Source of the DNA: an uncultured Bacillota bacterium
Lineage (GTDB): Bacteria > Bacillota_I > Bacilli_A > Erysipelotrichales > Erysipelotrichaceae
Direction of reading: 5' to 3'
Length of the DNA: 15,195 bases
Assembly (NCBI GenBank): GCA_937919165.1
Contig: CALFPO010000064.1
Coordinates: 1 to 15,195 of the forward strand
This document shows, in pieces, positions 14,555 to 15,195 of the stretch. The position numbers were made by a program, and so were the translations under genes. Position 1 is the stretch's first letter. Each line of letters opens with the position of its first letter. The notes beneath the pieces were generated by a model. The model was given only the letters and a program-made list of their open reading frames with translations, did not search any database and was not told the origin of the DNA.

Positions 14555-15195
14555 TTATCCTAATTTCACAACGGGTCTATCTGGAACCTCATGGCAATGA
14601 CGGCATCTAGCCTCATATGACTCTGATGCGCCAACCAATATCTGAGGCTCATTGTATGAAGCTGGCTTGCCATTGACGATACGCTGTGTCCTCGTGGCAG
14701 GAGCACCGCACTTGTTGCATACAGCAGCCAATTTGGTTACAAATTCAGCTTGGGTGATGAGCTTTGGCATTGGTCCAAAAGGTTCGCCTCTAAAATCCGT
14801 ATCAAGGCCGGCGGCCATTACTCTGATGCCTCTTGATGCCAGTTCACTGCATACATCACAGATTTCATCATCAACATTAAATGCGTCAAGTTTAAAATCA
14901 AGTCCTCCAATACCTCTGAAGAAAAGCTTAATCTCTTTTTCAAAGTTTTCCTTATCCAGCATTACTTTCAGATGTGAATTGAGTTCCATATCCTTGCTGA
15001 GATCCGTATCAGGACGTCCTACTCTGCGCATAAATCCACTTAACAGACCGATATGTGAGAAAGTATCCATATTTCCCAAACCGATGATGCATGACTGCAT
15101 TGATCCATTAGAAAATCCTGCTATACCTCTGTTCCATTTGTCTTTCTTAACACGGTATTTCTTCTCGATCATAGGAATGATCTCCTGGATCAGGC
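14555..15195 (-). CDS. tdk: Chimeric reading frame: putative esterase C-terminal part joined to the C-terminal half of thymidine kinase (5' end outside the window)
   Basis: The frame stays open to the window edge (LIQEIIP precedes the ATG at 15172), so that ATG is internal. Numbering from it, residues 1-97 read as the C-terminal part of a PF00756-type esterase: IEKKYRVKKDKWNRGIAGFS with the nucleophile motif GFSNG (19-23, Ser21), then FSHIGLLSGFM and KLFFRGIGG. From about residue 101 the sequence is thymidine kinase: DDEICDVCSELASRGIRV, GLDTDFRGEPFGP (122-134), CNKCG (Cys152, Cys155), TRTQR, LVGASESYEARC (179-190) and CRHCHE (Cys190, Cys193), the zinc-bearing lasso region. Walker A and the DExQ magnesium site of thymidine kinase are missing, so kinase activity is not expected. 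The neighbouring prfA-prmC order is the usual one for an intact tdk. The cause is either an in-frame deletion or an assembly chimera. Confidence 0.8.
   Translation of the reverse strand, partial: LIQEIIPMIEKKYRVKKDKWNRGIAGFSNGSMQSCIIGLGNMDTFSHIGLLSGFMRRVGRPDTDLSKDMELNSHLKVMLDKENFEKEIKLFFRGIGGLDFKLDAFNVDDEICDVCSELASRGIRVMAAGLDTDFRGEPFGPMPKLITQAEFVTKLAAVCNKCGAPATRTQRIVNGKPASYNEPQILVGASESYEARCRHCHEVPDRPVVKLG

Noticed and set aside
15170..15172. The ATG at 15172 as the true start of the esterase-thymidine kinase frame.
   Set aside because: The frame continues upstream to the window edge with sequence (LIQEIIP) that fits the same esterase helix, so the methionine is internal.

Overview
The window looks like chromosomal DNA from a low-to-mid-GC Bacillota (Firmicutes), most likely an Erysipelotrichia-type gut anaerobe. 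That placement is inferred from gene content, AG-rich Shine-Dalgarno sites, intrinsic terminators and protein similarity recalled from memory. TGA, TAA and TAG are all used as stops and Trp is TGG, so the standard bacterial code applies and Mollicutes are unlikely. There is no rRNA, tRNA, CRISPR array or insertion sequence, and no gene-free stretch over 300 bases. Nearly all of the sequence is coding, mostly on the minus strand.

Region 1 (1-2472, +) is one large gene: a TetM/EF-G-like translational GTPase whose C-terminus is fused to a YacP/Rae1-type NYN nuclease domain. It converges on region 2, and the two stop codons overlap inside a perfect hairpin.

Region 2 (9200 down to 2467, -) is a tightly packed, probably operonic run: ychF, tilS, hpt, ftsH, hslO, dusB. 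It mixes tRNA modification (TilS, DusB), purine salvage (Hpt) and protein quality control (FtsH, Hsp33), behind the ribosome-associated P-loop protein YchF. Genes overlap or lie within 45 bases of each other. A hairpin sits between ftsH and hslO.

Region 3 (9201-9804) holds a 48-base divergent promoter region with a perfect 9-3-9 palindrome, a GNAT acetyltransferase gene (+) without a visible Shine-Dalgarno site, and a strong bidirectional terminator.

Region 4 (9805-11622, -) holds two tandem lipoprotein genes of unknown function. The upstream, smaller one has a clear lipobox and ribosome binding site; the larger has a polyserine linker. A classic terminator separates them from region 5.

Region 5 (11623-15195, -) runs, in transcription order, thymidine kinase remnant, prfA (RF1), prmC (the RF1/RF2 glutamine methyltransferase) and a DegV-family protein. 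prfA and prmC are coupled enzyme and substrate and overlap by 14 bases. The open frame at the right edge is a chimera: the front half is the C-terminal part of a putative esterase, joined in frame to the C-terminal half of thymidine kinase. It is either a deletion fusion or an assembly artefact.

The strongest leads are the GTPase-nuclease fusion, the esterase-thymidine kinase chimera, and the palindromic ychF/GNAT divergent promoter.
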